Notes: generated by a model not told the origin, from the sequence alone. Shown: positions 9,199-19,781, counted from the stretch's first letter. The stretch is 64,000 nt of DNA from Paraferrimonas sp. SM1919 (GCF_010993985.1 NZ_WINH01000018.1:31542-95541); one strand, 5' to 3'. A program made the numbers and translations.

Positions 9199-10557
9199 TT
9201 AGTTACTCTTAACCATACCAGGTAAAGAATCAAAACGACTCGCCAAGAAAGAGCCTTGGGTATTTAATTGTGCAACCAATAAGTCCATTGCCGAATACTG
9301 GGCATAAAGTCTCGCCTCATAGGAGACCATTTTACGGTCTAAAGCTACCCTAGAATCCTCAATGCGCTCCATTTGTATATCTAAAGTTTGATCGCGGGAA
9401 TCCAGTAATCCACCGGTTTGGGTGTAAACATCAACAACACTATGCAAATGGGCCGCAAAGCCGCTATCTTCAGCAGCAAAAAAGTGTTGTACTTTATTCG
9501 GCGAGGTTTCTAAAGTGTCATTTAACTTAGCGGTATCAAGACTCATTTTGCCAAACTCATCTAAGCTAATGCCATAATGGCTTAAGATTTTATCTTCGCC
9601 ACCATCAGAAAATGACTTGAATAAACTATTGCGTACTTGCGATTGGAAAGTGCGTATTAATGAGTCACCTTGTAACACACCTGCATCGCCAGTTTCGCTG
9701 TCATAGCCTGACATAGAAGACATAGTGCTAATTAATTCATTATAACTGTCAACAAACTCTTTGACTGCTGTTGTTGTTTTACCGTTATCGGCACTAATGG
9801 TAACCTTGGTCGCCTCTCCCAAGGCTGCTTGTTTAAGATCCAGCGTCACGCCATTGATGGCATTCTCTACCGTATTTGAACTTGAAGTGACAGCAAAACC
9901 ATCGATGAGCAGTTGGGCGTCCTGGGCTGCAATATCGGTCATGTTAATCGCATCAAATGCGGCTTTTAGATTATCACTGCCCCTTGGAATAACAGTAATA
10001 TTATTAGCAGTACCGGTTTCTTTACTGGTTAGGACTAAGCGCGCCCCATCATCACTGCTAATTACCGCGGCGGTTACGGTTGAGTTTTGTTCGGAATTAT
10101 TAATGAGGTCGGCAGCATCCTGGAGACTATCACTCCAAGTTAAATCAACTTGAAACGTTTCTTCACCTGAGGAAATTTTTAGAAAACCTGCACCTGGGAT
10201 TGACTCAGCGCTGGTTAATGGCACACTCGCAAGTTTATGGGCCGTTGCCAGTTGATTAACTTCGATAGAATAACTTGAAGCAGCCACCCCTTCTGCAACG
10301 GTTGCCGTTAAATAGTCCTTATTACTTTGAGTCACCTTCGACGAGTTATAGGTCACCTCATCTTGTAAGGCTTGCAATTTCTCCTGGAAACTCTCCATCG
10401 CAGCCTTTAAAGCACCAATGGCAGAAATTTCGGTAGTCAACTCTCCTTGTTGCTTATCAAACAAAGCCACTTTAGGCGCTTTTTCAACGTTGACTAAAGA
10501 CTCTACAATACCATTAATATCGAGACCAGAGCCGATCCCTGCTGCCGTTAAACCCAT
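9199..10557 (-). CDS. fliD: Flagellar filament cap protein FliD
   Basis: 452 residues. The N-terminus (GLTAAGIGSGLDINGIVESLVNVEKAPK) and C-terminus (ALDRKMVSYEARLYAQYSAMDLLVAQLNTQGSFLASR) are the coiled-coil D0 regions typical of FliD, which caps the growing filament and folds flagellin. A variable middle region (~residues 100-330) forms the outer domains. It follows flaG by 25 bp. Confidence 0.96.
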   Translation of the reverse strand: MGLTAAGIGSGLDINGIVESLVNVEKAPKVALFDKQQGELTTEISAIGALKAAMESFQEKLQALQDEVTYNSSKVTQSNKDYLTATVAEGVAASSYSIEVNQLATAHKLASVPLTSAESIPGAGFLKISSGEETFQVDLTWSDSLQDAADLINNSEQNSTVTAAVISSDDGARLVLTSKETGTANNITVIPRGSDNLKAAFDAINMTDIAAQDAQLLIDGFAVTSSSNTVENAINGVTLDLKQAALGEATKVTISADNGKTTTAVKEFVDSYNELISTMSSMSGYDSETGDAGVLQGDSLIRTFQSQVRNSLFKSFSDGGEDKILSHYGISLDEFGKMSLDTAKLNDTLETSPNKVQHFFAAEDSGFAAHLHSVVDVYTQTGGLLDSRDQTLDIQMERIEDSRVALDRKMVSYEARLYAQYSAMDLLVAQLNTQGSFLASRFDSLPGMVKSN

Positions 10558-10582
10558 GGTAAAACCTCAAATAATTCGTTAA

Positions 10583-10969
10583 CTAAACTTTGTCAGAAAG
10601 TAGCATGCCGGCTATTTCCGCCATCCTGCTTGCCAATTCCAGGGCGTCTTGGGATGGAATTTGGCGGATCACTTCACCGGTTGTTTCATCGATAACTTTA
10701 ACAACGGCGGTCTGGGTTTCAGTATCAACACTAAAATTCAAGCCTTTTTGAGTTTGACTCATCAATTGATTCATCGCCTCAGTAATGCTTTGTAAGTCTT
10801 CAACTTTTAACACAGCTTGATTATTGTCTGTCGCCTTTAATTCAGCAGGTTCTGTGCCAACACTTTGTTTTTTTTCGAGCCCGTTATTTTTTAACTGCTC
10901 TTTAACCAAATGCGCCTGATTTTCATTGCTAATATTAGGAAGTACTGCCGCTGATTTTAATGCATCCAT
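10583..10969 (-). CDS. flaG: FlaG family protein
   Basis: 128 residues. The N-terminal half is low-complexity linker; the C-terminal half has the FlaG domain core LNFSVDTETQTAVVKVIDETTGEVIRQIPSQDALELASRMAE (read in two parts). FlaG lies between flagellin and fliD in polar-flagellated gammaproteobacteria, where it influences filament length. First gene of the flaG-fliD-fliT-fliS unit, after the flagellin terminator. Confidence 0.92.
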   Translation of the reverse strand: MDALKSAAVLPNISNENQAHLVKEQLKNNGLEKKQSVGTEPAELKATDNNQAVLKVEDLQSITEAMNQLMSQTQKGLNFSVDTETQTAVVKVIDETTGEVIRQIPSQDALELASRMAEIAGMLLSDKV

Positions 10970-11027
10970 GATTAAATCCTCTTTTATGGCTTATTTCCGA
11001 ATGGGTAACCCTTATTGATTTATAGGC

Positions 11028-11053
11028 AAAAAAGGAGGCAAAAGCTTGCCTCC
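11028..11053 (-). terminator. Rho-independent terminator of the flagellin gene
   Basis: On the minus strand GGAGGCAAG pairs with CTTTTGCCTCC and is followed by a T-run (TTTTTTG). It lies 30 bp past the flagellin stop and isolates fliC from flaG. Confidence 0.85.
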
Positions 11054-11082
11054 CCTTATCAATCACTTGCCTAACCTACCGA

Positions 11083-12300
11083 TTAAAGTAGAGATAACGC
11101 TACCTGTGGTAACTGGTTCGCTTGCGCAAGCATTGCAGATGAAGACTGAGACAGGATCTGTTGCTTAGTCATTTCTGCCGTTTCTTTCGCAAAATCAACA
11201 TCTTGAATACGTGAGCGAGCATCAGATACGTTAGTTGCAATATTGCTTAAGTTATTAATGGTGAAGCTCATACGGTTTTGTACCGCACCTAAGTCCGCAC
11301 GGTTAGAGTCGATATTAGCAATCGCTTCATCAATCACAGCAATCGCAGACTGTGCACCAGTAACTGAAGTCACATCTACATCCGCTACCGACATACCAGA
11401 GTTATCCGCACCAATGGTGTTATCAACGATGGCTGTTGCTGCACCACCTGCCGCTGTCCATGTTGTATCCGCAGTTTGAGTAGTAATGGCTAAGTTAGAA
11501 GCAACCGCACCATCATTTTCTAAAGCACCAGCGAAACCTACATTACCGTTTTCAGCAAAAGCACGGACTTCTAGACCAGCACCTTCAAAAGTAGAGTTAA
11601 TCTCAGCAGCTAAGGTATCAGAATCTGATACACGAGAAAGGTCAATGGCTAATACTTGCGCACCAGAACCATCAGCTGGAGTATAAGTAAATTCAAGTAC
11701 ACCATCGTTTGTTGCCGCACCCGCATTCGTTAGCGCATCAATATCTGCAGCTGAAACACTACCACCAGATACACTCTTCATAGAAGTAAAACCAATTTGG
11801 TCTGCAGATACATCGTTTAGTGACAATGAAATAGTTTCACCGCCTTTCGCACCCACTTGGAAAGACTGAGTACCGTAAGTACCGTCTAGTAGTTTTTGAC
11901 TACCGAAAGAAGTAGTATCTGCAATACGAGTAATTTCTTTTTGTAGTGCAGAAATTTCTTTTTGCATAGCAGTACGTTCGTCGCTAGAGTTTGAACCGTT
12001 AGCAGCCTGTACAGACAAGTCACGCATACGTTGAAGAATATTGGTTGACTCTTGCATTGCGCCTTCCGCGGTTTGCGCAATCGAGATACCATCGTTAGCG
12101 TTACGCATTGCAACATCAAGACCGTTAATTTGAGATGTTAGTCGGTTCGAGATTTGCAGACCCGCGGCATCGTCTTTAGCTGAGTTAATGCGAAGACCAG
12201 AAGACAAACGCTCCATTGAGCCTTGCACGCCGAAGTTTGCTTTGTTTAGGTTACCCTGTGCCTGCATTGAGGTCACATTAGTATTTACCGTAATAGCCAT
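11083..12300 (-). CDS. fliC: Flagellin
   Basis: 405 residues with conserved D0/D1 ends: [20 protein letters not shown] and [20 protein letters not shown] at the N-terminus, [20 protein letters not shown] and [12 protein letters not shown] at the C-terminus. The variable surface region spans roughly residues 150-310. It is the only flagellin gene in the window, whereas related cluster layouts often have two or more. It has its own sigma-28 promoter and terminator, so it is a single-gene late transcript. Confidence 0.97.
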   Translation of the reverse strand: MAITVNTNVTSMQAQGNLNKANFGVQGSMERLSSGLRINSAKDDAAGLQISNRLTSQINGLDVAMRNANDGISIAQTAEGAMQESTNILQRMRDLSVQAANGSNSSDERTAMQKEISALQKEITRIADTTSFGSQKLLDGTYGTQSFQVGAKGGETISLSLNDVSADQIGFTSMKSVSGGSVSAADIDALTNAGAATNDGVLEFTYTPADGSGAQVLAIDLSRVSDSDTLAAEINSTFEGAGLEVRAFAENGNVGFAGALENDGAVASNLAITTQTADTTWTAAGGAATAIVDNTIGADNSGMSVADVDVTSVTGAQSAIAVIDEAIANIDSNRADLGAVQNRMSFTINNLSNIATNVSDARSRIQDVDFAKETAEMTKQQILSQSSSAMLAQANQLPQVALSLL

Positions 12301-12379
12301 AATTTGATTTCCTTATTAAATCTATTAAAAGCCTGTAATCACAAGCACAGTAGAGGATGATTACTGCCTCTGTAACAGG

Positions 12380-12406
12380 TTTTCGGCTAGGAACAAAAAT
12401 ACTTTA
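12380..12406 (-). promoter_or_regulatory. Sigma-28 (FliA) promoter of fliC
   Basis: On the minus strand TAAA, exactly 15 bases, then GCCGAAAA, against the consensus TAAA-N15-GCCGATAA. It lies 80 bp before the flagellin ATG, the expected distance for a late flagellar gene. Confidence 0.88.
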
Positions 12407-12504
12407 GGAGTTTTTAACGAAAAATAGAAAATTCTTTATTAAACGTGAAGTTAGTGCTTTAAAAGCCCTTATATCAAGGCTTGAGTTGGACGATATTGCA
12501 CCAA

Positions 12505-12528
12505 GCTCTAAGTAAAATAACTTAGAGC
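12505..12528 (-). terminator. Hairpin downstream of flgL, possible terminator
   Basis: GCTCTAAGT and ACTTAGAGC form a perfect 9-bp stem 13 bp past the flgL stop. There is no clear T-run after it on the minus strand, so it may only stabilise the transcript end. Confidence 0.45.
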
Positions 12529-12540
12529 AACGAAAACGAT

Positions 12541-13458
12541 TTAAATATAATCAAACAAAGTGGTTGAATTTATTTTGGCAAAGCTTTGGGTTGCCGCTTG
12601 CATGGCAAGGGATTGCCGCTCAAATTCACTAATAGCTTGTGCGAAATCAATGTCCTGTAATGGGGCGATGGCTCTGGCATTCAATAATTGATTTTCTTGA
12701 TGAGCCGGTTGGTAATAATCAAGACGCTGTAATTGGCTGCCTATTTTTGAACGGTTGACATCTAAAGCATCCATGGTTCCAGTCAAGTCATCAAGTAAAG
12801 TGGCGTATTCTGCTTGATCGAGCTGAGCTATCCCACCTGGGGTGGTCATTAACTCTTGGGCTCTGGTTATGGCTGCAAATACATCCAAGCCGCCGTTAAT
12901 TGGGCTAAGAAATGCATCCGAACCGCTCACATTCGTCGTCACTGTCACGCCATCGGCAACATTAAGCTGGCGATTTAAATCATCCCCTTGATAAATGATC
13001 ACGCCAGTGCCGTCATCCACAAATGGAATGGTATCGGTCTGACTGCCGGCAAAAATATAGTTTCCAGACTCATCTTTTGAGTTGGCCAATTCAAGCAGCC
13101 CTTGTTTAATCTGGTCTAATTCATTACTGATTGCTTGTTTATCAAGATCAGATAATGCACCTGAGTTAGCATACAGCAACCTTTCATTAGCCATACCAAT
13201 ATAGTCTTGGGCACCTTGGATCAAATCTTCGGTAGAAGCCAAACGATTTTGCGCATAAATAATATTACTAAGGTACTGGTCTAATTGTGCATTTTGATGA
13301 TTCAAGTTATCAATAGCCACCATAGCAACCGGGTCATCGCCAGCGGTCACGACACGTTTACCCGATGAAATTTGCTCCAGTGATTGGGTTACCTTATTTT
13401 GCGATTGGGAGATATTATTAGTATTTTGATAGTACAATTGATTTGTAGAAACGCGCAT
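12541..13458 (-). CDS. flgL: Hook-filament junction protein FlgL
   Basis: 305 residues, flagellin-like at both ends (MRVSTNQLYYQNTNNISQSQ; LQDIDFAQAISEFERQSLAMQAATQSFAKI). This is the junction protein nearest the filament. It follows flgK by 9 bp and ends the flgF-to-flgL run of structural genes. Confidence 0.95.
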   Translation of the reverse strand: MRVSTNQLYYQNTNNISQSQNKVTQSLEQISSGKRVVTAGDDPVAMVAIDNLNHQNAQLDQYLSNIIYAQNRLASTEDLIQGAQDYIGMANERLLYANSGALSDLDKQAISNELDQIKQGLLELANSKDESGNYIFAGSQTDTIPFVDDGTGVIIYQGDDLNRQLNVADGVTVTTNVSGSDAFLSPINGGLDVFAAITRAQELMTTPGGIAQLDQAEYATLLDDLTGTMDALDVNRSKIGSQLQRLDYYQPAHQENQLLNARAIAPLQDIDFAQAISEFERQSLAMQAATQSFAKINSTTLFDYI

Positions 13459-13467
13459 AATTGTTCC

Positions 13468-15375
13468 CTACCTTAAAGACATAAATAAAGTATCAAACAA
13501 TTCCGAAGCCGTTGTCATGACTCTGGCAGAAGCTTGATAGGCTTGTTGAAAACGCATTAAATCAGCGGCTTCTTCATCTAAATTGACCCCTGATTCCGAT
13601 TCCACTCGCGCATAGGCTTGATCAAACATCGACTGAGCAGTATCCACTGCAATCGCCGCACTATAGGTATTTGAACCGACCGTTGATTTTGCCTCCTGGT
13701 AAATATCCATGATACTGGATTGACCATCGCGCATTATTTTGGCGCCACTGACATCTGTCATCCTTTTAATATTGCGGTTATCGCCGCTGCCGCCAGTCAC
13801 ATCGATAGTAAAACTTGCGCCATCGAGCAGGGGTTGTTTTAGGCTAAAACTCACCCCAAAAACGCTACCAGAGAGCGGCTCTCCGCTGAGTGTGCCGACA
13901 ACAGGGTTACCTAAATCATCCAATGCACTGAAGGTACCATTAGTAATATCAATGGTGACATCAGATGAGAAATTTGCGGCAAAGTTAGGATCGGTTCTAT
14001 CAATGTTGGTTAACATCACCCCTTGTTCAGGCTGTGAATTAGCAAAGACACCCGCCGTCGCGGCAATCTGCTGTGGTTGCTTAATCAAGCTTTTGATTTC
14101 ATGGGCAGCATCAATGCTGGGACGAATATCAAATTTATCACCATCTTGTAGATTAGCTAAGGCATCGGTTTGAATACTAAAACCCTGAGCAGAATTAAGA
14201 CGATTAGGATCGGCAGCATCGATTGTTAATAACTCAACTTGTCCGGTTCTATGATTTTTTAACTGGTAACCAACACTCGCATCATAGTGTAATTGATAAC
14301 TGTCCGCCGCTAAGGCTGAAACATCATTAATTTCAACCGTCACATAGGCACTGCCTTGATTCTTGTCATAAGCAAAAGATCGACGTTCAGTCAGCGCTTT
14401 TTCATTGATATCAGTAAACAAATTACTGCCAATATCACCATTAAGATCTAGGCCCTGAGCTTGAGCAGTATTGAACGCATCCATAATGCCTAGAGCCATT
14501 AAACCCAGTTCATCCATAGCCGGGATAAGGTTGTTATCCCGATAATCATGTAATGCCCCCAGTTCACCATTGAAACGGCTACCATCAAGACTAATTTTAT
14601 TGCCATGGAGATCCGCTTGTAGGCGAGTTTGCTTAGGATCAGGTTCACCATTGACCATCGATAGTTCTGCAGGAAAAGTAGATGAAACCAACATCACTGA
14701 ACCACCAAACATAACCGAACTGCCACCTTCTTCAAGGGCAATAACACTGACATCACCGTACTGAGTGAGCTCTTGTAATAATGCAGTCTGACGATCTAAA
14801 AGGGTAAAGTTTTGCTCGACTCCCTTTTGTAATTCTTGATTAATATGCGCCAGTTCAATAGCAATATCATTGATATGATTGACGGTGCCTGATAATTGCG
14901 AGTTAACTTGGGTAATTTGCCTGTCCAAATTATTATGCAGGGCATTAAAATTATCGGTTAACTGCTCTGCACTCAAAATTAAATTGGTACGCATGCCAAT
15001 ATCATTAGGAATATCAGCTACCGCATTTAAGGCGGTATAGAAATCGGTCAATGAACTCGGCACCCCTTGACCAACGGTAGAAAAGATTTCGTCGAGCTCA
15101 TTTTGTTTGGCCAACGCCGTTTGCGCATAGCTTAAAGTGGACTGGTTTAATCTTAATTCTCGATGGGCGTATTCGTTGTATACTCGCTTTACATCTGAAA
15201 CGTAAGTACCTGAACCATAATTAAAATTGCCAATATAAATACCATCTTGGGAGCGCTGTTCAACGACTTGACGTGAATATCCATCAGTATTGACATTAGC
15301 AATATTATGCCCCGTCACATTTAATCGTGACTGGGCGGCCATCAAACCTGAGCGGCCAATATCAAATAAACTCAT
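13468..15375 (-). CDS. flgK: Hook-associated protein FlgK
   Basis: 635 residues. The N-terminus has the rod/hook family motif (GRSGLMAAQSRLNVTGHNIANVNTDGYSR, in two parts) and the C-terminus has VNLDEEAADLMRFQQAYQASARVM. This is the first hook-filament junction protein. The middle domains are variable but uninterrupted. Confidence 0.96.
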   Translation of the reverse strand: MSLFDIGRSGLMAAQSRLNVTGHNIANVNTDGYSRQVVEQRSQDGIYIGNFNYGSGTYVSDVKRVYNEYAHRELRLNQSTLSYAQTALAKQNELDEIFSTVGQGVPSSLTDFYTALNAVADIPNDIGMRTNLILSAEQLTDNFNALHNNLDRQITQVNSQLSGTVNHINDIAIELAHINQELQKGVEQNFTLLDRQTALLQELTQYGDVSVIALEEGGSSVMFGGSVMLVSSTFPAELSMVNGEPDPKQTRLQADLHGNKISLDGSRFNGELGALHDYRDNNLIPAMDELGLMALGIMDAFNTAQAQGLDLNGDIGSNLFTDINEKALTERRSFAYDKNQGSAYVTVEINDVSALAADSYQLHYDASVGYQLKNHRTGQVELLTIDAADPNRLNSAQGFSIQTDALANLQDGDKFDIRPSIDAAHEIKSLIKQPQQIAATAGVFANSQPEQGVMLTNIDRTDPNFAANFSSDVTIDITNGTFSALDDLGNPVVGTLSGEPLSGSVFGVSFSLKQPLLDGASFTIDVTGGSGDNRNIKRMTDVSGAKIMRDGQSSIMDIYQEAKSTVGSNTYSAAIAVDTAQSMFDQAYARVESESGVNLDEEAADLMRFQQAYQASARVMTTASELFDTLFMSLR

Positions 15376-15385
15376 TACTTACCCC

Positions 15386-16249
15386 TTAAAACTTACCTGA
15401 CTTGATGCGCTGTAAAATACCTATGGCTTTATCGCTATAATTAGGATCGGTCGCATAGCCAGCGGTGTGCAATTGACGCAGGTATTGTTCAGAATTTTGT
15501 CCCTGTTTAAGTGCATCGGCATAACGGGGAGAATCTTTAATAAAAGCGACATAATCATTAAAGCTTTGTTCAAAATTTTGATAAGTTCTGAAATGGGCTT
15601 GGGTTTGCTTGGCAACCCCCTGTTCAAACTCAAGGGTATTAACCTGCTGGCGCCGCCCTGCCCAACGTTGATCGGCTTTAATGTTGAACAAGTTAAAACT
15701 GCTGCCTTGGGAAGTTTGAATGACTTTTTGCCCCCAGCCCGTTTCTAATGCCGCCTGCGCTAATAGTACTTCTGCCTCTACCCCTAAAGCCTTACTGGCT
15801 TTTTGTGCCAAGGGCTTAAGTTTATTAACAAATTGTTGAGGGTTGGCAAGTTCAGTTTGTTCGACATTTAGCGCCGTTTTGCTAACATTGGTTGACTTAA
15901 TTGGCCCCCTTAACGCCGTTGCAGGCATTAAGTTATGTTTTTCCGGGGAAAGCTGCTGCACAATGAGATCCGCCAGCCCTAGAGCCCCCTGTGCTGATAG
16001 CTCTAACGACAATTGGGAATCATGCATCTGCTCATAAAATTCAGTAGTACGACTCGATAGGGGGCTATCTTCACTTTTAAAGGCGCTGTTAGCCTGACGC
16101 ATAGACTTCAATAGCATTGAAGTAAAAATACCTTCAAACTGTTCTGCAACCTGTTGCAAGCTGCCTTGTTCATCCTTTTGTGCTGACGCTCTGAGCTTAT
16201 CTAAGCCAGCGATATCAAAAGCACCCGCAACTTGATTATCCAGTTTCAT
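15386..16249 (-). CDS. flgJ: Flagellar rod cap / peptidoglycan hydrolase FlgJ
   Basis: 287 residues with two parts. The N-terminal rod-capping domain covers ~1-110 (QFEGIFTSMLLKSMRQA). The C-terminal glucosaminidase-type domain covers ~135-287 (VLLAQAALETGWGQKVIQ with the catalytic Glu, then SSFNLFNIKADQRW and YATDPNYSDKAIGILQRI). It opens the peptidoglycan for the rod. The bifunctional form is usual in this group. Confidence 0.95.
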   Translation of the reverse strand: MKLDNQVAGAFDIAGLDKLRASAQKDEQGSLQQVAEQFEGIFTSMLLKSMRQANSAFKSEDSPLSSRTTEFYEQMHDSQLSLELSAQGALGLADLIVQQLSPEKHNLMPATALRGPIKSTNVSKTALNVEQTELANPQQFVNKLKPLAQKASKALGVEAEVLLAQAALETGWGQKVIQTSQGSSFNLFNIKADQRWAGRRQQVNTLEFEQGVAKQTQAHFRTYQNFEQSFNDYVAFIKDSPRYADALKQGQNSEQYLRQLHTAGYATDPNYSDKAIGILQRIKSGKF

Positions 16250-16258
16250 CCCTAAACC

Positions 16259-17341
16259 TTAAATAATAATGAGCTCACCATGTAATGCACCGGCTTGCTT
16301 TAACGCTTCTAAAATAGCCATCACATCGCTTGGAGCGGCCCCCACTTTGTTTACCGCCTGAACAAGTTGATCAAGAGTCGTGCCAGGATCAAAAACAAAC
16401 ATGCGGCTGGGTACTTGATTCGCATCAATAACACTATTCGTGGTTACCACAGTGTTACCACCACTAAAAGGGCTCGGTTGCGACACTCTTTGGTTTTCAG
16501 AAATGGTGACCGTTAAGCCACCATGGGTCACTGCTGCGGGTAGCAGTTTTACTTGGGCGCCTACCACTATAGTACCGGTTCTTGAGTTGACGATAACCCT
16601 GGCGGCTTGACGCCCAGGCTCTACTTCCAATTCATGCAATGCCGCTAAAAAACTCACCCTTTGGTTTGGGTCCCTTGGGGCTCGTACAATAATTGATGTT
16701 GCATCTTGGGCTTTAGCCATGCCTGGACCTAAAAATTGATTAATGGCGGCGGCGGTTCTTTGGGCGGTGGCGAAGTCACTCAGTTTTAGATTTAATGTTA
16801 AGCTATCACCATGATTAAAGGGGGTCTCCACAATACGCTCGATCATGGCACCACTTGGGATACGGCCAACGGTAGGTGTATTTTGAATGACAGAGGAACC
16901 ATCAAGCCCTTCAGCACTAAAGCCGCTAACAATCAGTGAGCCCTGGGCAACAGCATATGTCTGGCCATCGACGCCCTTTAAAAAGGTCTGTAACAACGAA
17001 CCACCGCGCAAACTTTTTGCTTCACCGATTGACGATACCGTTACATCGACTGTTTGCCCCGGTTTTATAAAGGCTGGCATGGTCGCATGAACGGCAACAA
17101 CGGCAATATTTTTCACCTTGGGGCGAACATTTGCCGGTAGGTTAATATCGAAGTTTTTCAGCATGGTTCGAAAAGTCTGTTCCGTGTAGCGCGTTTTTTC
17201 ACCAGTGCCCGGTAAACCAACGACTAGACCATAACCGACTAATTGGTTAGAGCGCACCCCTTCAACATCAACAATATCTTTAATTCTAGCGGCGTTACTG
17301 CAACTGCTAAATAGAGCAAATAATAAAATTAATAAACGCAT
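16259..17341 (-). CDS. flgI: Flagellar P-ring protein FlgI
   Basis: About 360 residues with a cleavable signal peptide ([16 protein letters not shown]). FlgI motifs include [32 protein letters not shown] and the C-terminal [21 protein letters not shown]. It forms the periplasmic ring around the rod. A GTG at 17350 and an ATG at 17344 are other possible starts; 17341 has better spacing from the AGGTG ribosome-binding site. Nine bases follow flgH. Confidence 0.96.
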   Translation of the reverse strand: MRLLILLFALFSSCSNAARIKDIVDVEGVRSNQLVGYGLVVGLPGTGEKTRYTEQTFRTMLKNFDINLPANVRPKVKNIAVVAVHATMPAFIKPGQTVDVTVSSIGEAKSLRGGSLLQTFLKGVDGQTYAVAQGSLIVSGFSAEGLDGSSVIQNTPTVGRIPSGAMIERIVETPFNHGDSLTLNLKLSDFATAQRTAAAINQFLGPGMAKAQDATSIIVRAPRDPNQRVSFLAALHELEVEPGRQAARVIVNSRTGTIVVGAQVKLLPAAVTHGGLTVTISENQRVSQPSPFSGGNTVVTTNSVIDANQVPSRMFVFDPGTTLDQLVQAVNKVGAAPSDVMAILEALKQAGALHGELIII

Positions 17342-17350
17342 CATAAACAC

Positions 17351-18022
17351 CTAAATTGGCCACCAGCTTAAGAAGAAGCGACTTAACCAGCCTGGTTGTT
17401 GAGAGTCAGCAAAGGCACCTGTACCGCTGTATTGAATACGGGCATCGGCAACTCGAGTTGACACTATAGTGTTATCCGTTTCAATATCTTGAGGACGGAT
17501 CAAGCCACTTAGGCGGATAAACTCTTCGCCGTTATTGATGGTAATCCACTTTTCACCACGAACCACGAGATTGCCATTGGATAGTACTTGCACCACCGAA
17601 GCTGTGATACTTCCTGATAGGCTATTAGATTGATCGGCACCCGCTTGCCTAGAAGTGTCATAGTTATCACCATAGCCAATTTCGGTACTTCGACCAGCAA
17701 TGGTTATCGGTGTTCCGCCAACCGTTAACGCCCCTATGCCAACATCATTTTCTGTTGAAATATCATTATTGGCACGCTTTTTAGCCTGAGTTTGTTCGGT
17801 TAACACGATAGTAATTATGTCACCAAGTTTATGCGCCTTTAGGTCAGAATAAAGCTCATTCGCATGAGCCTTCTGGAAAATAGAACCTGTCGGAACCATT
17901 TTCTGTGGTTTTGGATCAGGGTAGACAGGAGCAAACCTTGGATCGTTTGCAATCGGCGTATTATATTGACTTGAACAGGCCGTTAATCCTAAAAACAATA
18001 TACTAAGCAATAAACGCATCAA
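17351..18022 (-). CDS. flgH: Flagellar L-ring lipoprotein FlgH
   Basis: 223 residues with a lipoprotein signal (LLLSILFLGLTACSSQ; lipidated Cys ~16). FlgH motifs are SIFQKAHANELYSDLKAHKLGD and the beta-rich core with NGNLVVRGEKWITINNGEEF. It forms the outer-membrane ring. Six bases separate it from flgG. Confidence 0.96.
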   Translation of the reverse strand: MMRLLLSILFLGLTACSSQYNTPIANDPRFAPVYPDPKPQKMVPTGSIFQKAHANELYSDLKAHKLGDIITIVLTEQTQAKKRANNDISTENDVGIGALTVGGTPITIAGRSTEIGYGDNYDTSRQAGADQSNSLSGSITASVVQVLSNGNLVVRGEKWITINNGEEFIRLSGLIRPQDIETDNTIVSTRVADARIQYSGTGAFADSQQPGWLSRFFLSWWPI

Positions 18023-18028
18023 AGAGAC

Positions 18029-18817
18029 CTATAGAGTTTGATTCACATAAGAAAGCATCTGATCAACCGATGAAATGACTTTCGAATTCATCTCATACAC
18101 TCGCTGCGCTTCAATCAAATTAACCAGCTCTTCGGTCACATTGACGTTTGAAGTTTCCAAAGCCCCTTGGCGGATCGCTCCCATCCCATCAAGTGAAGCG
18201 ATCCCTTGGATAGGCGCGCCACTTGCGCCTGTTTCAGCAAATAGGTTTTGCCCCATGGGTTCCAGACCCGATGGATTAACAAAATCAACTAAAGTAAATT
18301 GACCAACAATTTGATTTTCAGCTTGGCCAGGCAACTTTACCGACACTTCGCCTTCAGCCGATACTGAAATGGTCTGGGTATTTTCTGGAATAGTGATCCC
18401 AGGTTGAATAATGTAACCAGAACCTGGAGTAACAATTTGCCCCTCAGAATCTAACGAGAACTGGCCGTTACGGGTATAAGAAATGGAACCATCTGGCATT
18501 TCCACTTCAAAAAAGCCTGCACCATCAATCATCACGTCCAATGAATTATTAGTTGTTAGCATATTGCCTTGGCTAAACATTTTCTGGGTGGCCACCACTT
18601 TAGTACCCGCGCCTAAAGCTAAACCATTAGGCAATTCGGAGTTTTGGGCACTGATCCCACCCGCTTGATTCACGGTTTGATATAAAAGGTCTTCAAATAC
18701 CGCACGACTCTTTTTAAATCCAACTGTCGAAGCATTCGCGACATTGTTTGAAACGACGGCAATATTAGTTTGCTGGGCATCAAGGCCGGTTTTACTTATC
18801 CATAAAGCTGGGTGCAT
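18029..18817 (-). CDS. flgG: Distal rod protein FlgG
   Basis: 262 residues, the usual length. The N-terminus is MHPALWISKTGLDAQQTNIA with VVSNNVANASTVGFKKSRAVF, and the C-terminus is NVTEELVNLIEAQRVYEMNSK. This is the distal rod subunit. It follows flgF by 10 bp in the same transcript. Confidence 0.96.
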   Translation of the reverse strand: MHPALWISKTGLDAQQTNIAVVSNNVANASTVGFKKSRAVFEDLLYQTVNQAGGISAQNSELPNGLALGAGTKVVATQKMFSQGNMLTTNNSLDVMIDGAGFFEVEMPDGSISYTRNGQFSLDSEGQIVTPGSGYIIQPGITIPENTQTISVSAEGEVSVKLPGQAENQIVGQFTLVDFVNPSGLEPMGQNLFAETGASGAPIQGIASLDGMGAIRQGALETSNVNVTEELVNLIEAQRVYEMNSKVISSVDQMLSYVNQTL

Positions 18818-18827
18818 CTGCTTCTCC

Positions 18828-19574
18828 TTAGCCTAATCTCATTAGTTTTTCTGCGCTCGAATCATTTTCTTCAGCGATCTTCATCATTTGAATTTGCATT
18901 TCGAATTGACGTTGTAAATCAATCAATGACACCATTTCACTCACCGCATTAACATTACTGCCTTCGATGGCACCACTGACCATTTTGACGTTAATTTGAT
19001 GGCCAGCATTTGCACCACTTTTCAAACGGAACAAACCATCCTCAAGTTTCATTAACTGATCAAATTGTGGATTGACGGTTTTAAGTCGGCCTATCTGTTC
19101 TAGGGCGTTTGCTGGTGCACCACGGGGACGGACACTGACAATACCATCTTGTGAAATTTCTACTTTTTGAATTGGTAGAGGCACAAATATTGGCGCATCA
19201 TCATCACCTAGCACTGCTTGTCCTTTACCATTAAGTAGCATGCCATTCTGATCAAATCTAAAAGCACCATTACGGCTATAAGCTTGGTTGCCGTTGGCAT
19301 CGTTAACCGCAAAAAAGCCATTGCCATCTATGGCAACATCTAGCGCTCTGCCCGTGGTTTTAATGGCTCCTGGGGCAAAATTAGCCGATGGGTTTTCAGC
19401 CATGGCAAACACACGGCTGGGATGACCACTACCATAGGCCGGCATTGAACGGGCTTGGGTGATCTCTGCTTTAAAAGCGTCCGTTGAGGCATTGGCTAGG
19501 TTGTTAGCACGCACACTTAACTGTTGCATACTGTTTTTAGCGCCACTCATTGCAATGTATAAAAACTCATCCAT
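18828..19574 (-). CDS. flgF: Proximal rod protein FlgF
   Basis: 248 residues. The N-terminus is MDEFLYIAMSGAKNSMQQLS and the C-terminus is NVNAVSEMVSLIDLQRQFEMQI, the flagellar basal-body rod signature. First gene after the sigma-54 promoter at 19613-19630; it leads flgF-G-H-I-J-K-L. Confidence 0.94.
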   Translation of the reverse strand: MDEFLYIAMSGAKNSMQQLSVRANNLANASTDAFKAEITQARSMPAYGSGHPSRVFAMAENPSANFAPGAIKTTGRALDVAIDGNGFFAVNDANGNQAYSRNGAFRFDQNGMLLNGKGQAVLGDDDAPIFVPLPIQKVEISQDGIVSVRPRGAPANALEQIGRLKTVNPQFDQLMKLEDGLFRLKSGANAGHQINVKMVSGAIEGSNVNAVSEMVSLIDLQRQFEMQIQMMKIAEENDSSAEKLMRLG

Positions 19575-19612
19575 GTGTGCTTTCCAAACTTATGTTTTTT
19601 ATTGTTATTTTA

Positions 19613-19630
19613 AAAGCAAAAACAATGCCA
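19613..19630 (-). promoter_or_regulatory. Sigma-54 promoter upstream of flgF
   Basis: On the minus strand TTGGCATTGTTTTTGCTT has the invariant GG and GC exactly 10 bases apart, matching TGGCAC-N5-TTGCW. It lies 39 bp before the flgF ATG, so flgF-L can be transcribed separately from flgB-E. Confidence 0.82.
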
Positions 19631-19737
19631 AAGTTTTATATTGGGGCTAAAGAGTGCACGCTCGCGACGCCTTGCTAACGTAAATGCTAAAGCAAAACCC
19701 AGCGCTATTGGTGAGCGCAGAAAAGGTGGGATAAATT

Positions 19738-19767
19738 AAAGCCCAGCAATTATCATTGATGGGCTTT
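19738..19767 (-). terminator. Candidate terminator after flgE
   Basis: AAAGCCCA and TGGGCTTT pair around a 14-base loop just past the flgE stop; the minus strand continues with TTTAATTT. It separates the flgBCDE transcript from flgF. Confidence 0.6.
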
Positions 19768-19781
19768 GCTACTTTTACAAA